Assembly: GCF_001905655.1 (NCBI RefSeq)
Contig: NZ_JMHT01000001.1
Coordinates: 1 to 64,000 of the forward strand
Reading direction: 5' to 3'
Length of the DNA stretch: 64,000 nt
Source: Mycobacterium sp. ST-F2
GTDB lineage: Bacteria; Actinomycetota; Actinomycetes; Mycobacteriales; Mycobacteriaceae
Positions 45,953-54,441 of the stretch are shown piece by piece. The first letter of the stretch is position 1, and each line of letters starts with the position of its first letter. The notes under the pieces were generated by a model. It did no database searches. It was not told where the DNA came from and was given only the letters and a program-made list of their open reading frames with translations. The translations under genes and the position numbers were made by a program.

Positions 45953-48858
45953 GCGTCTCCTCCGTGGCTTCGCGAACCCACACCCGACCCGCTGACCGCG
46001 GGATCGCCGTCCTCCCACAGCAGCAGTTGACGCACCGATTGCCGCGATCCGTACGGCTGCAGCATCTGGCTCGCAGGGCGCGGCCGCACCTTCAGCGGCC
46101 ACCAGAACCACCGACCGAGTAGCACCGCGATGGCCGGCGTCATGAACGACCGCACGATCAGCGTGTCGAACAGCAGGCCGAGGGCGATGGTCGTACCGAT
46201 CTGGCCGAGGACCCGCAGATCGGCAAACAGGAAGGACGCCATGGTCGCGGCGAACACCAGCCCGGCCGACGTCACCACCGCGCCGGACCCGGCCATCGCG
46301 CGGATGATGCCGGTGTTGATGCCGGCGTGGATCTCTTCTTTGAACCGCGAGATGAGCAGCAGGTTGTAGTCCGACCCCACCGCCAGCAGCAGAATGACGG
46401 CCAGCGCCAACACAATCCAGTACAGGTCGATGCCGAAGATGTCCTGCCAGATCAGCACGGACAGCCCGAAGGAGGCGCCCAGCGACAGCGCCACGGTACC
46501 GACGATGACCAGGGCCGCGACGATGCTGCGGGTGATGAACATCATCACCAACAGAATCAGGCTCAGCGCCGCGATCCCCGCGATCATGAGGTCGTATTTC
46601 GCGCCCTCCTGAATGTCCTTGTACGTGGCCGCGGTACCGGCAAGGTAGATCCTCGATCCACCCAGGGGCGTGCCCTTCACCGCCTGCTGCGCGGCGTGCC
46701 GGACGGCGGCGATGTGCGAAATGCCTTCGGGCGTGGCGGGATCGCCTTCGTGCGTGATGATCATGCGGGCGGCCTTGCCGTCCGGCGACATGAACAACTT
46801 CATGCCGCGCTGGAACTCGGGGTTCGTGAACGCTTCCGGCGGCAGATAGAACGAATCGTCGGTTTTCGACGCGTCGTAGGCCTGCCCCAGTGCGGTGGCG
46901 TTCTGCAATGACGCGGCCGCCTGGTCGTTGAGACCTGAGTTCGTGGAGTAGTTCGTCATCGTCAGATCGCGGTTGGTCTCCTGGCTCGCGATCTGCGGCG
47001 GGATCAATGCGAGCAGCTTCGGTTGCAGCGCATCGAGTTTGGCGATACTCCCGGCGACATCACCCAGTTGGTCGGTCAGGTCATCGATACCGTCGAGCGA
47101 ATCGAAGACCGAGCGCAACGCGGCGCAGATCGGGATGTCGTAGCAGTGTGGTTCCCAATAGAAGTAGTTACGGATCGGCCGGAAGAAGTCGTCGAAATCG
47201 GCAATCTTGTTGCGCAGGTCCTGCGCCGTGGCGACGGTCTGCTGAAATGCCTTGGCCTGCTCGTGGGTGAGTGCCCCGGATTGCTGCTGCAGCGAATACT
47301 GCTGGCGCAGAATGTCTATCGACTTGTTGATCACGTCGACCTGCCTGAGCAGGTCAGCACTGCGCGCCTGCTGGAAGGGCAGGTTGTTGATCTGCCCGGC
47401 GTTTCCGGCACTGATCAGGAACGGTATCGACGAGTGGTCCAGGGGCGTGCCCAGCGGCCGGGTGATCGACTGCACCTGCGCGATGCCGTCGGTGTGGAAC
47501 ACCGCTTTCGCGACGCGCTCCAGCAGGATCATGTCGGTGGAGTTGCGCAGATCGTGGTCGGCTTCGATCATCAGCAGTTCGGGATTGAGTCGGGCCTGAG
47601 AAAAGTGCCGCTCCGCGGCGGCGTAGCCGATATTGGCCGGAGCGTCGGCGGGCATATACGGGCGGGTGTCGTAACTCGTCTTGTACCCGGGCAGAGCGAT
47701 CAGGCCGATGAGGGCCACCGCGACGGTCACCACGAGAATGGGGCCGGGCCAGCGCACGATGGCCGTGCCGATGCGCCGCCAGCCTTGCGTCTGCAGCTGA
47801 CGCACGGGTTCGAAGAGGCCGAAGTGCCGGCCGATGCACAGCAGCGCGGGCGCGAGCGTCAACGCGGCGACGACCGCGACGAGAACGCCTGTGCCGGCCG
47901 GGATTCCGAGGCTCTTGAAGTACGGCAGCCGAGTGAACGTCAGACAGAACACCGCGCCCGCGATGGTCAGGCCCGACCCCAGGATGATGTGCGAGGTGCC
48001 GTGATACATCGTGTTGTACGCCGTGACCCGATCCTGACCGGCGTATCTGGCTTCGTGGAACCGGCCGAGGATGAAGATCGCATAGTCGGTGCCAGCGGCA
48101 ATGACCAAGAGCGTCAACAGGTTTGTCGAGTACGTGGAGAGTTCGATGATGCCGGCGCTGGCGAGCGAGGCAACGACGCCTCGCGACGCGGTCAGCTCCA
48201 TCATCACCGTGAAGATCACCATGATCACCGTGGTGAACCGACGGTAGAGCGAGAACAGCATCACCATGATGACGCCGATGGTGATCAGGGTGGTCTTGAG
48301 CGTGCCGTGGCGGCCCACCTCGAACTGGTCGGTGATCAAAGGTGCCGCGCCCGTGAGATACACCTTGAGACCTGGTGGCGGTGGGGTGTTCTCGATGATC
48401 CTGCGGACGGAGTCAACCGATTCATTGGCCAGCGATTCGCCCTGATTGCCGGCGAGGTACACCTGTACCAGCGCGGCCTTGCCGTCGGCGCTCTGCGACC
48501 CGGCTGCCGTCAGCGGGTCGCCCCAGAAGTTCTGCACGTGTTGGACGTGTTTGGTATCGGCGGTCAGTTTGTCGATCAGGCCGTCGTAGTAGTGGTGCGC
48601 GGCCGCCCCGAGCGGCTGGTCGCCCTCCAGGACGATCATGGCCGAACTGTCGGAATCGAACTCCTGGAACACCTTGCCGATCCGTTTCGCCGCCTGCAGC
48701 GACGGCGCGTCGGTGGGGCTCAGTGACACGTTGTGGGACTCGGCCACCGTCTCCAGCTGCGGCACAAAGACATTCGTGACGACGGCCAGCGCCAGCCAGA
48801 AGAAGGCGATGAACACCGAATACCGCCGGATGAAGTCCGGAACCCGGCCCCCGCTCAT
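45949..48858 (-). CDS. MmpL-family RND lipid transporter
   Basis: A 969-residue MMPL/RND exporter with two halves. Each has an extracytoplasmic loop domain and five to six membrane helices. The proton-relay Asp-Tyr pairs are visible as AAGTDYAIFILGRFHEAR and AVGSDYNLLLISRFKEEI. The N-terminus (VPDFIRRYSVFIAFFWLALAV) and the partner MmpS place it in the MmpL4/MmpL5-type group, which exports siderophores, glycopeptidolipids or drugs; the cargo cannot be read from sequence. Start overlaps mmpS (ATGA). Confidence 0.92.
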   Translation of the reverse strand: MSGGRVPDFIRRYSVFIAFFWLALAVVTNVFVPQLETVAESHNVSLSPTDAPSLQAAKRIGKVFQEFDSDSSAMIVLEGDQPLGAAAHHYYDGLIDKLTADTKHVQHVQNFWGDPLTAAGSQSADGKAALVQVYLAGNQGESLANESVDSVRRIIENTPPPPGLKVYLTGAAPLITDQFEVGRHGTLKTTLITIGVIMVMLFSLYRRFTTVIMVIFTVMMELTASRGVVASLASAGIIELSTYSTNLLTLLVIAAGTDYAIFILGRFHEARYAGQDRVTAYNTMYHGTSHIILGSGLTIAGAVFCLTFTRLPYFKSLGIPAGTGVLVAVVAALTLAPALLCIGRHFGLFEPVRQLQTQGWRRIGTAIVRWPGPILVVTVAVALIGLIALPGYKTSYDTRPYMPADAPANIGYAAAERHFSQARLNPELLMIEADHDLRNSTDMILLERVAKAVFHTDGIAQVQSITRPLGTPLDHSSIPFLISAGNAGQINNLPFQQARSADLLRQVDVINKSIDILRQQYSLQQQSGALTHEQAKAFQQTVATAQDLRNKIADFDDFFRPIRNYFYWEPHCYDIPICAALRSVFDSLDGIDDLTDQLGDVAGSIAKLDALQPKLLALIPPQIASQETNRDLTMTNYSTNSGLNDQAAASLQNATALGQAYDASKTDDSFYLPPEAFTNPEFQRGMKLFMSPDGKAARMIITHEGDPATPEGISHIAAVRHAAQQAVKGTPLGGSRIYLAGTAATYKDIQEGAKYDLMIAGIAALSLILLVMMFITRSIVAALVIVGTVALSLGASFGLSVLIWQDIFGIDLYWIVLALAVILLLAVGSDYNLLLISRFKEEIHAGINTGIIRAMAGSGAVVTSAGLVFAATMASFLFADLRVLGQIGTTIALGLLFDTLIVRSFMTPAIAVLLGRWFWWPLKVRPRPASQMLQPYGSRQSVRQLLLWEDGDPAVSGSGVGSRSHGGDA

Positions 48859-49301
48859 CCGGATTTGTCCAGACAGTAGGTGAATGCGTGCACGGTGTTC
48901 ACCGTTCTCTCGTCTTTGATGGCGTCATCGATCGTGATGCGGCAACCGATCGAATCACTGTCGCCCTGGGCCTGGACGTTGACGAACACCGCCGGCTGAG
49001 TGGTGGTCGTGTCGTAGGCCCATGGCAACCTGACGGCGTCGGCGCGCTGCGGCTGGGCGTTCACGTCCAGATAGGTGACGGTGGCGACGGTGCCCGGCGG
49101 CCCGAAGACCTCGATCAACACATGCTTGGGGTTGAACGGCACGATGTCATTCACCGCGCCGCTCGGCGTCGACGTGACGTCATGGGACGCGAAGATGCCG
49201 TGCAGCCGAAGCACCGCGAAGCCGGCAACCACGATCACCACCGCCGCCACCATATACATCCAGTGGCGACTCAGCTGGCGTCTGATCGAAAACCGCTGCA
49301 T
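48855..49301 (-). CDS. MmpS-family accessory membrane protein
   Basis: A 148-residue MmpS protein. A short basic cytoplasmic start and one membrane helix (WMYMVAAVVIVVAGFAVLRL) lead to a periplasmic beta domain (VLIEVFGPPGTVATVTYLDV, LPWAYDTTTTQPAVFVNVQAQGD) with two cysteines (IGCRI, TYCLD) likely bonded. MmpS proteins assemble with their MmpL partner to complete export. Translationally coupled to mmpL. The promoter region is shared with the divergent TetR gene. Confidence 0.93.
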   Translation of the reverse strand: MQRFSIRRQLSRHWMYMVAAVVIVVAGFAVLRLHGIFASHDVTSTPSGAVNDIVPFNPKHVLIEVFGPPGTVATVTYLDVNAQPQRADAVRLPWAYDTTTTQPAVFVNVQAQGDSDSIGCRITIDDAIKDERTVNTVHAFTYCLDKSG

Positions 49302-49378
49302 CCGTTACCCTTTCGCACCGGCAGGCGTGGTCTGCGCGGTACGTCTCCCTAGCGTGGCTAATCAAGAAGGTTGACGGT

Positions 49379-49406
49379 ATGACATTAAACCCGGTGGGGC
49401 TATAAT
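49379..49406 (+). promoter_or_regulatory. Sigma-70-type promoter of the mmpSL-linked tetR gene
   Basis: ATGACA (five of six of TTGACA), a 16-base spacer, then a perfect TATAAT. It lies 36 bp upstream of the TetR start, in the 141-bp divergent region with mmpS. This is the best sigma-A promoter match I saw. Confidence 0.7.
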
Positions 49407-49442
49407 TCAACACGTAAAGAATTCTGTGAACCAGGGAGTCGA

Positions 49443-50051
49443 ATGACCCAGCGACCCTCCCGCGGTGGCCGCCGCCCGGGGCCCAACGGCACCCGCGAGG
49501 CGATCGAAGAAACCGCACGAAAGCTGTTCGCGGAGTTGGGATACGAGCGAACGTCCCTGCGACAGGTCGCATTGCAGGCCGGCGTCGACCCCGCACTGGT
49601 CAGCCACTTCTACGGCAAGAAGCGGGACCTGTTCCTCGCGGTGGTCGAACTTCCCGTCGAACCCGCTGTGATCATCGACCGGGTACTCGACGGCGACAAA
49701 GACGGGGCAGGTCTACGCCTGGCAACGTTCATTCTCGACGTTCTTGAAGACGAAGTGCGGCGACAACCCATGATCGGCATGGTGCGCGCGGCCACGGCCG
49801 AACCGGAAGCCGCGAAGCTGGTCCGGGACTTCCTGGCGCGCAAAGTCATTGCACCCATCGCTGAAGGACTGGGCTCCGCCGATGCCGACTACCGCGCCGC
49901 GCTGGTCATGTCACAGGTCAACGGTTTCGCCATGGCCCGGTACGTCATCGGGCTGGAACCGCTCGCCAACCGCTCGAATGCACAACTCGCCGCTGACCTC
50001 GGCGTCACGCTGCAGCGCTACCTGCTCGGAGAGCTCGCACCAGGCGGGTAG
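49443..50051 (+). CDS. TetR-family regulator, probable repressor of the MmpS-MmpL operon
   Basis: A 202-residue TetR protein: a basic N-terminus (RGGRRPGPNGTREAIEETARKLFAEL across its start) then ERTSLRQVALQAGVDPALVSHFYGKKRDLFLAV (helix-turn-helix), and a ligand domain with a TetR_C_17-like pattern (RQPMIGMVRAATAEPEAAKLVRDFL). Divergent TetR regulators next to mmpS-mmpL often repress the pump and are sites of drug-resistance mutation in M. abscessus. Ligand unknown. Confidence 0.9.
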   Translation: MTQRPSRGGRRPGPNGTREAIEETARKLFAELGYERTSLRQVALQAGVDPALVSHFYGKKRDLFLAVVELPVEPAVIIDRVLDGDKDGAGLRLATFILDVLEDEVRRQPMIGMVRAATAEPEAAKLVRDFLARKVIAPIAEGLGSADADYRAALVMSQVNGFAMARYVIGLEPLANRSNAQLAADLGVTLQRYLLGELAPGG

Positions 50052-50059
50052 CCCCGGAT

Positions 50060-51205
50060 TCACACGTGACTGTGCGCCGCGGTCCACGCCGGCAGCGGAT
50101 CCGCGTACCGCAACCACGCGCTTGTTCCGGCGGCAATTTCGTCGTCGGTGAGCAACGCTGAGTCGAGAAGCGCTCGTACCTTGGTGGTTTCGAGGCGGAT
50201 GCCGATGAAGACGATCTCCTGACCGGGCTCGATATCGGTGCTCGTCCAGTACTGGGCGGGTTCGATGGTGAGATTGGGGCCGGCCTGCGACCAGATGGCG
50301 GCAATGTTCGGCCGGGTGGCGATCCAGCAGAAACCCTTGCTGCGCAGCAGGCCTCGCACCTGATCGAGGGCCTCCGCGAGTCGCTGCGGATGGAACGGAC
50401 GATCGGCACGGAACGTCATACTGCTGATGCCGTATTCGTCCGTCTCCGGCACGTGCCCGTTGGCGATCTCCTCATCCCACCCGGGCGCCTCCGCGGCGAG
50501 TTCCGGATCGAACAACCCGGTGTCCAAAACGGTTGCCAGCGGCACGATCCCGTGATCGGTGTGCTCGATCCGCGCGTTCGGGTTGAGCCGCCGCGCGACA
50601 GCCTCCACGGTCGCAACGGTTTTGGCGCTGACCAGGTCAGTCTTGTTGATCAGGATGACGTCGGCGAATTCGACCTGATCGACGAGCAGGTCTGCGATGT
50701 TGCGCCCGTCGCCGTCGGCCACCGCGAGGTTCCGGTCGGTGAGCGCGTCCCCGCGCGCCAACTCCGGCAGGAACGTGCACGCGTCGATGACGGTGACCAT
50801 GGTGTCCAGACGGGCGAGCTCGGACAGGACGAAGCCGTCCTCGAACTCCCAGCTGAAGGTCGCCGCCACCGGCATCGGCTCGGAGATGCCCGTCGATTCG
50901 ATCACGATCTGGTCGAATCGCTTCTGCCGGGCCAGATCCGCGACGGCGGTGATGAGGTCTTCGCGCAGGGTGCAGCAGATGCATCCGTTGGTGAGCTCGA
51001 CGAGCTTCTCTTCGGTGCGGTCGAGGTGACCCTGGCCGGCGATCAGGGCCGCGTCGATGTTCACCTCGCTCATGTCGTTGACGATCACCGCAACGCGGCG
51101 GCCGTCCCGGTTGGCGAGGATGTGGTTGAGCAGCGTGGTCTTGCCGGCCCCCAGGAAACCCGAAAGCACGGTCACAGGGATCAGGTCAGCTGAGGTCGAG
51201 GACAT
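50060..51205 (-). CDS. COG0523 (CobW/ZigA-type) metal-chaperone GTPase
   Basis: A 381-residue G3E GTPase: [19 protein letters not shown] (Walker A), the metal-binding [20 protein letters not shown] and VILINKTDL (NKxD). The C-terminal CobW_C domain ([20 protein letters not shown]) is present. Such proteins deliver zinc to client enzymes during zinc limitation. A Zur-type palindrome lies six bases upstream of the start codon, supporting the zinc role over cobalt or nitrile hydratase functions. Ends eight bases after the tetR gene, convergent. Confidence 0.92.
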   Translation of the reverse strand: MSSTSADLIPVTVLSGFLGAGKTTLLNHILANRDGRRVAVIVNDMSEVNIDAALIAGQGHLDRTEEKLVELTNGCICCTLREDLITAVADLARQKRFDQIVIESTGISEPMPVAATFSWEFEDGFVLSELARLDTMVTVIDACTFLPELARGDALTDRNLAVADGDGRNIADLLVDQVEFADVILINKTDLVSAKTVATVEAVARRLNPNARIEHTDHGIVPLATVLDTGLFDPELAAEAPGWDEEIANGHVPETDEYGISSMTFRADRPFHPQRLAEALDQVRGLLRSKGFCWIATRPNIAAIWSQAGPNLTIEPAQYWTSTDIEPGQEIVFIGIRLETTKVRALLDSALLTDDEIAAGTSAWLRYADPLPAWTAAHSHV

Positions 51206-51210
51206 GCCTT

Positions 51211-51230
51211 AACGATAATCATTTTCATTA
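51211..51230. promoter_or_regulatory. Zur (FurB) box candidate
   Basis: Read on the minus strand, TAATGAAAATGATTATCGTT. The core GAAAATGATTATC is palindromic with one mismatch and resembles the AT-rich mycobacterial Zur/FurB box (TGAAAAT...ATTTTCA type). It lies directly upstream of the COG0523 gene, a common Zur target. Confidence 0.72.
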
Positions 51231-51330
51231 AGGATTGCGAGTCATGCCTGGAAATAATCCGGACTACGGTCCGGTTGGAGCTCATCAGAGGCCGGACAAG
51301 CCGGCCCTCGAACCAACAAAGGACAGGTAC

Positions 51331-51876
51331 ATGACCACCGCCACCACTCCCCTCAGCGTCGGCACCTGGGCAATCGACACCGCTCACTCCACCGTCGAGT
51401 TCTCGGTACGCCACCTGATGGTCAGCAAGGTCCGCGGCAAGTTCGAGAACTTCAGTGGCGCCATCACCGTCGATGCCGACGGCACCCCGTCGGTCACCGC
51501 CGAGATCGACGTGACGTCCCTCAACACCGGCAACGAGCAGCGCGACGGACACGTCAAGTCGGCCGACTTCTTCGACGCCGAGAACCACCCCGTCGCGACC
51601 TTTGTGTCGACCGCCGTGCGCCCCAAAAGCGATGCGTACCTGCTCGACGGCAACCTGACCATCAAGGGCAACACCCGCCCGGTCACCCTGAACCTGGAAT
51701 TCAACGGCGTGAGCCCGGGCATGGGCAACGGCGAGGTCTCCGGCTACGAGGCGTCGGTTGTCATCAACCGCAAGGACTTCGGCGTCGACCTCGACCTGCC
51801 GATGGAGACCGGTGGCGCCGTCGTCGGCGACAAGGTAACCATCACTCTCGACATCGAAGCGGTCAAGCAGGCCTGA
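51331..51876 (+). CDS. YceI-family lipid-binding protein
   Basis: A 181-residue YceI-like lipocalin-fold protein: GTWAIDTAHSTVEFSVRHLMVSKVRGKF, DVTSLNTGNEQRDGHVKSADFFD, LTIKGNTRPVTLNLEF and INRKDFGVDLD. Members bind long isoprenoid or fatty ligands. No signal peptide is visible, so a cytoplasmic form is likely. The ATG at 51331 has AAAGGA upstream; an in-frame start at 51235 would begin near the Zur box and is rejected. Confidence 0.92.
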   Translation: MTTATTPLSVGTWAIDTAHSTVEFSVRHLMVSKVRGKFENFSGAITVDADGTPSVTAEIDVTSLNTGNEQRDGHVKSADFFDAENHPVATFVSTAVRPKSDAYLLDGNLTIKGNTRPVTLNLEFNGVSPGMGNGEVSGYEASVVINRKDFGVDLDLPMETGGAVVGDKVTITLDIEAVKQA

Positions 51877-51887
51877 TTCGAAGGCAC

Positions 51888-51929
51888 TGCCGGGCCGGGT
51901 TCCCCCGCGTCCTGTCGCCCGGCCCGGCA
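51888..51929. terminator. 12-bp perfect hairpin between convergent genes
   Basis: TGCCGGGCCGGG and its exact reverse complement CCCGGCCCGGCA, separated by 18 bases, lie between the stop codons of the YceI and HD-domain genes. No T tract follows on either strand. It is likely a bidirectional transcription barrier of the GC-hairpin type common in mycobacteria. Confidence 0.65.
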
Positions 51930-51939
51930 TTGCCCATCG

Positions 51940-52578
51940 CTACTCCGGCCAGGCGTTGTTCTGGATGAGATCAACCATGTTCGTCCGCACGAACGACGGG
52001 TCGAAGTGCGCGAGCACGTCGTCGTTCATGGTCCCGAACGTGGTATCCGGGCGATGGGCCATGCCGTCGTTGAACGCCCGCAGGATGTGGTTCTTGAAGT
52101 CGGGACGCGGATGGGCGGCAACCACTTCGGCGCGCTGCTCTTCGCTGATCTCGTCGAGACCCAGTCCGATGACGTCGGTTTCGACGCCCAGAATCACCAC
52201 CGCGACCTCGGGCGCCAGGTGGTGCGGAACCTCTGGCGTGGTGTGCAACGCGATCGCCAGCCACACATTCGTCGCCTCCTGCTCGCTACGACCGAAGTCC
52301 AGCAACAGTTTTCGAGCAAGGTCGGCCCCATCGATCTCGAATCGTTGATGCGTGGTGCCATACTCCGTGGTCAGGCCCAGGTCGTGGAACATGCCGCCCA
52401 CGTAGGCGAGTTCCGGGTCGACGTCGAGGCCTCGTGCGGCCGCCTTCAACGACCCCCACAGGAACACCCGGCGGGAGTGGTTGAACAAGGTGTCGTCGGT
52501 CGACTTCCGCACGATCGAGGTGGCCTCCCGGACCAGCTCGGTGTCCGGAATGGTCACTCCTGCAATAACTTCGGGCAT
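51940..52578 (-). CDS. HD-domain metal-dependent phosphohydrolase-like protein
   Basis: A 212-residue HD-fold protein. Metal-binding residues are visible in LFNHSRRVFLW (H), AYVGGMFHDLGLT (HD), AIALHTTPEVPHHLAPEV (H) and a late Asp. It resembles the cyanamide-hydratase/HDIG-like group that hydrolyses small amides or nucleotides; the substrate is unknown. The ATG at 52578 is used; the frame extends upstream without a site. A 12-base motif upstream (52596-52607) recurs before the cupin gene. Confidence 0.82.
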   Translation of the reverse strand: MPEVIAGVTIPDTELVREATSIVRKSTDDTLFNHSRRVFLWGSLKAAARGLDVDPELAYVGGMFHDLGLTTEYGTTHQRFEIDGADLARKLLLDFGRSEQEATNVWLAIALHTTPEVPHHLAPEVAVVILGVETDVIGLGLDEISEEQRAEVVAAHPRPDFKNHILRAFNDGMAHRPDTTFGTMNDDVLAHFDPSFVRTNMVDLIQNNAWPE

Positions 52579-52595
52579 GGCTCGCAACTTCCGTC

Positions 52596-52607
52596 GGACT
52601 TGATTGG
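52596..52607 (+). promoter_or_regulatory. Shared 12-mer motif, copy 1
   Basis: GGACTTGATTGG followed after four bases by AGTC. The same 12-mer with the same spacing to AGTC occurs at 53934-53945. This copy lies upstream of the HD gene and downstream of the UBP zinc-finger gene. A partly overlapping TGGAC-ACA-GTCCA palindrome follows. Possible regulator site. Confidence 0.45.
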
Positions 52608-52684
52608 ACACAGTCCATTTTGTCCGCGGATCGGCCGTACCTACAGAGCGCGCGGAGCCATGCATCCCACAGATCAGGACACGG

Positions 52685-52960
52685 TCAGACGTACTTCTCG
52701 TGCACGTAGCACCACCGCCAGTTCTCACCCGGCTCGAAGGACTGCACGATCTCGTGACCCGGCGTCTTTGCATGCGCACTGGCGTGTTTCATTGGCGACG
52801 AATCACAGCAGCCAACGTGCCCGCACGTGAGGCACAGCCGCAGATGAACCCACCGGGTGCCGGCCGCGATGCAGTCCTGGCAGCCCTTCGTGGTCTGCGG
52901 GGTGACCAGGCGGACGTTCTTCAAGTGCGAGTCGCCGAAGATGGATGCCACGACATCCAC
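52685..52960 (-). CDS. UBP-type zinc-finger protein
   Basis: A 91-residue protein that is essentially one ZnF-UBP domain. CQDCIAAGTRWVHLRLCLTCG gives two CxxC pairs (line-split here at 20), with VGCCDSSPMKHASAHAKTPGHEIV and WRWCYVHEKYV after. In eukaryotes this domain binds the free C-terminal Gly-Gly of ubiquitin. Bacterial stand-alone versions are uncharacterised. It lies between an HD-domain gene and a LysR gene, all on the minus strand. Confidence 0.85.
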   Translation of the reverse strand: MDVVASIFGDSHLKNVRLVTPQTTKGCQDCIAAGTRWVHLRLCLTCGHVGCCDSSPMKHASAHAKTPGHEIVQSFEPGENWRWCYVHEKYV

Positions 52961-52981
52961 GGTAGCCCCGTTGCGCCCGGA

Positions 52982-53884
52982 TCAGCGGGACGCGCCCGAC
53001 TGGACGGCCTCCGCCAGCAACATCTCGGCCAGTTTCGCGCTCGCCGGCCTGGTGTGCGGCGGCTCAGCCGAGGCCAGATAGATCTTCCAGAGAATCGCCG
53101 GGCGAATCTCGATGGCACGCAAGTCCGGAAAGAGCAGCGCCTCACTGCCCGGCATGATGATGGTGCCCAACCCGTGTCGGACGAGACGGGCAGCGACCGA
53201 GTACTCCAGCGCCACTTCATGTGCCGTGCGCGCGGTGACATTGGCTGCCGCGAAAGCAGCCTCGACAAGCCGTCGGAGCCCGAATTGGATCGGGAAGCCG
53301 ATGAGGTCCTCGTCCGCGAGTTCGGCGATACCAACATGATCGCGATGCGCAAGCGAATGATCGCGGCGGCAGACGAACACCATCGGTTCTTGACACATCA
53401 GCTGCATCTGCAGTTTCGATGGAAATCGCTCGGGCGCGGACACGAGCGCCAGGTCGAGTGAACCCTCCGCGATCGCGGAAAGGTAAGCAGCCGAACCTGT
53501 TTGACTCTGTCGCAGTCTGATCTGCACAAACGGGTAGGTGCGATGGAAGTCCCCCAACACCTTTGGCACGTCCAAAGTGCCGAAGGACACGAGCGATCCC
53601 AGATCGACCGTTCCCGACAGCTCGCCGCGGTAGTCGCTGAGCGAATCCTTGGCCAGTTGCGCTGTGTGAATGACACGTCGGGCGTGTTCACGAAACAACT
53701 CACCGGCCGGCGTGATCTTGATCTGCTGCTTGGACCGATCGAACAACTCGACTCCGAGCTCTTTCTCCAACTTGCCGATCGACATCGAGAGGGCCGACTG
53801 CACGACGTGCGCTCGCTGCGCCGCGCGCGAGAAGTTCATCTCGCCGGCAACGGCGAGGAAGTACTCGAGCTGACGGAGTTCCAT
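52982..53884 (-). CDS. LysR-family transcriptional regulator
   Basis: A 300-residue LysR protein: MELRQLEYFLAVAGEMNFSRAA and SIGKLEKELGVELFDRS form the N-terminal winged helix-turn-helix, followed by a substrate-binding domain (GSLVSFGTLDVPKVLGDF, DLALVSAPERFPS, LVRHGLGTIIMPGSEAL). It is divergent from the cupin and AhpD-like genes with an 83-bp gap and probably controls them. Inducer unknown. Confidence 0.92.
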   Translation of the reverse strand: MELRQLEYFLAVAGEMNFSRAAQRAHVVQSALSMSIGKLEKELGVELFDRSKQQIKITPAGELFREHARRVIHTAQLAKDSLSDYRGELSGTVDLGSLVSFGTLDVPKVLGDFHRTYPFVQIRLRQSQTGSAAYLSAIAEGSLDLALVSAPERFPSKLQMQLMCQEPMVFVCRRDHSLAHRDHVGIAELADEDLIGFPIQFGLRRLVEAAFAAANVTARTAHEVALEYSVAARLVRHGLGTIIMPGSEALLFPDLRAIEIRPAILWKIYLASAEPPHTRPASAKLAEMLLAEAVQSGASR

Positions 53885-53933
53885 CTCCAGAAGCTATCAC
53901 CGATGCTGATCATTCAGATCAAAACTCCTCATT

Positions 53934-53945
53934 GGACTTGATTGG
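53934..53945 (+). promoter_or_regulatory. Shared 12-mer motif, copy 2
   Basis: GGACTTGATTGG, then four bases, then AGTC, as at 52596. Here it sits in the LysR-cupin divergent region, 23 bp before the cupin start, and includes the direct repeat ATTGG-ACTTG-ATTGG. Possible LysR site. Confidence 0.45.
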
Positions 53946-53967
53946 TGGGAGTCACTGAAATGGACGT

Positions 53968-54402
53968 ATGAACAAGTCCACCTTCACGGTCGCCGTCACC
54001 GGCAGCTTGGCGACCATCTACCTCACCGGGTCCGCCCTAGCCGTCTCCGCCGCCGCACCGACGACCACCGACGTGCAGACGCCTTTGATCGAGCAGGCGC
54101 TTCCCAACGTGCCTGGAAAGACGTTCACTTCGTCGATCGTCGAATTTCCGCCCAGTTTCCGCGCATTGCCGCACCGTCATGGGGATGCGTTCATCTACGC
54201 CTATGTCCTCGAAGGAAGCATCCGCAGCCAGGTCGACGACGCCCCGGTACGCACGTATCTCCCGGGCGAGAACTGGATCGAGCAACCGGGGGCCCACCAC
54301 GTCGTCACCGAGAACACCAGCCAGACCGAACGCGCCAAACTGCTGGTCGTCTTCATCTCCAACACCGGAGACAACTTGAAAATCGATGACCCGCATCAGT
54401 AA
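53968..54402 (+). CDS. Exported cupin-domain protein
   Basis: A 144-residue protein with a Sec-type signal (VAVTGSLATIYLTGSALAVSAAA, cleavage likely near AVSAAA-PT). A single cupin follows: ALPHRHGDAFIYAYVLEGSI (HxH then E) and EQPGAHHVVTEN (second-motif His). A metal site is therefore intact. Extracytoplasmic cupins of this type often accompany AhpD-like genes and LysR regulators in detoxification units. Reaction unknown. The AhpD-like gene follows by 39 bp. Confidence 0.85.
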   Translation: MNKSTFTVAVTGSLATIYLTGSALAVSAAAPTTTDVQTPLIEQALPNVPGKTFTSSIVEFPPSFRALPHRHGDAFIYAYVLEGSIRSQVDDAPVRTYLPGENWIEQPGAHHVVTENTSQTERAKLLVVFISNTGDNLKIDDPHQ

Positions 54403-54441
54403 TCCGTCACCACCGAGCCCACAGACACGGTAGAGAGAATC

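Noticed and set aside
47023..48726. 567-residue plus-strand frame inside mmpL
   Set aside because: Antisense of a conserved MmpL; the translation has no membrane segments or known motif.
51235..51330. Extended YceI start near the Zur box
   Set aside because: An ATG with AAAGGA at 51331 gives the normal family N-terminus.
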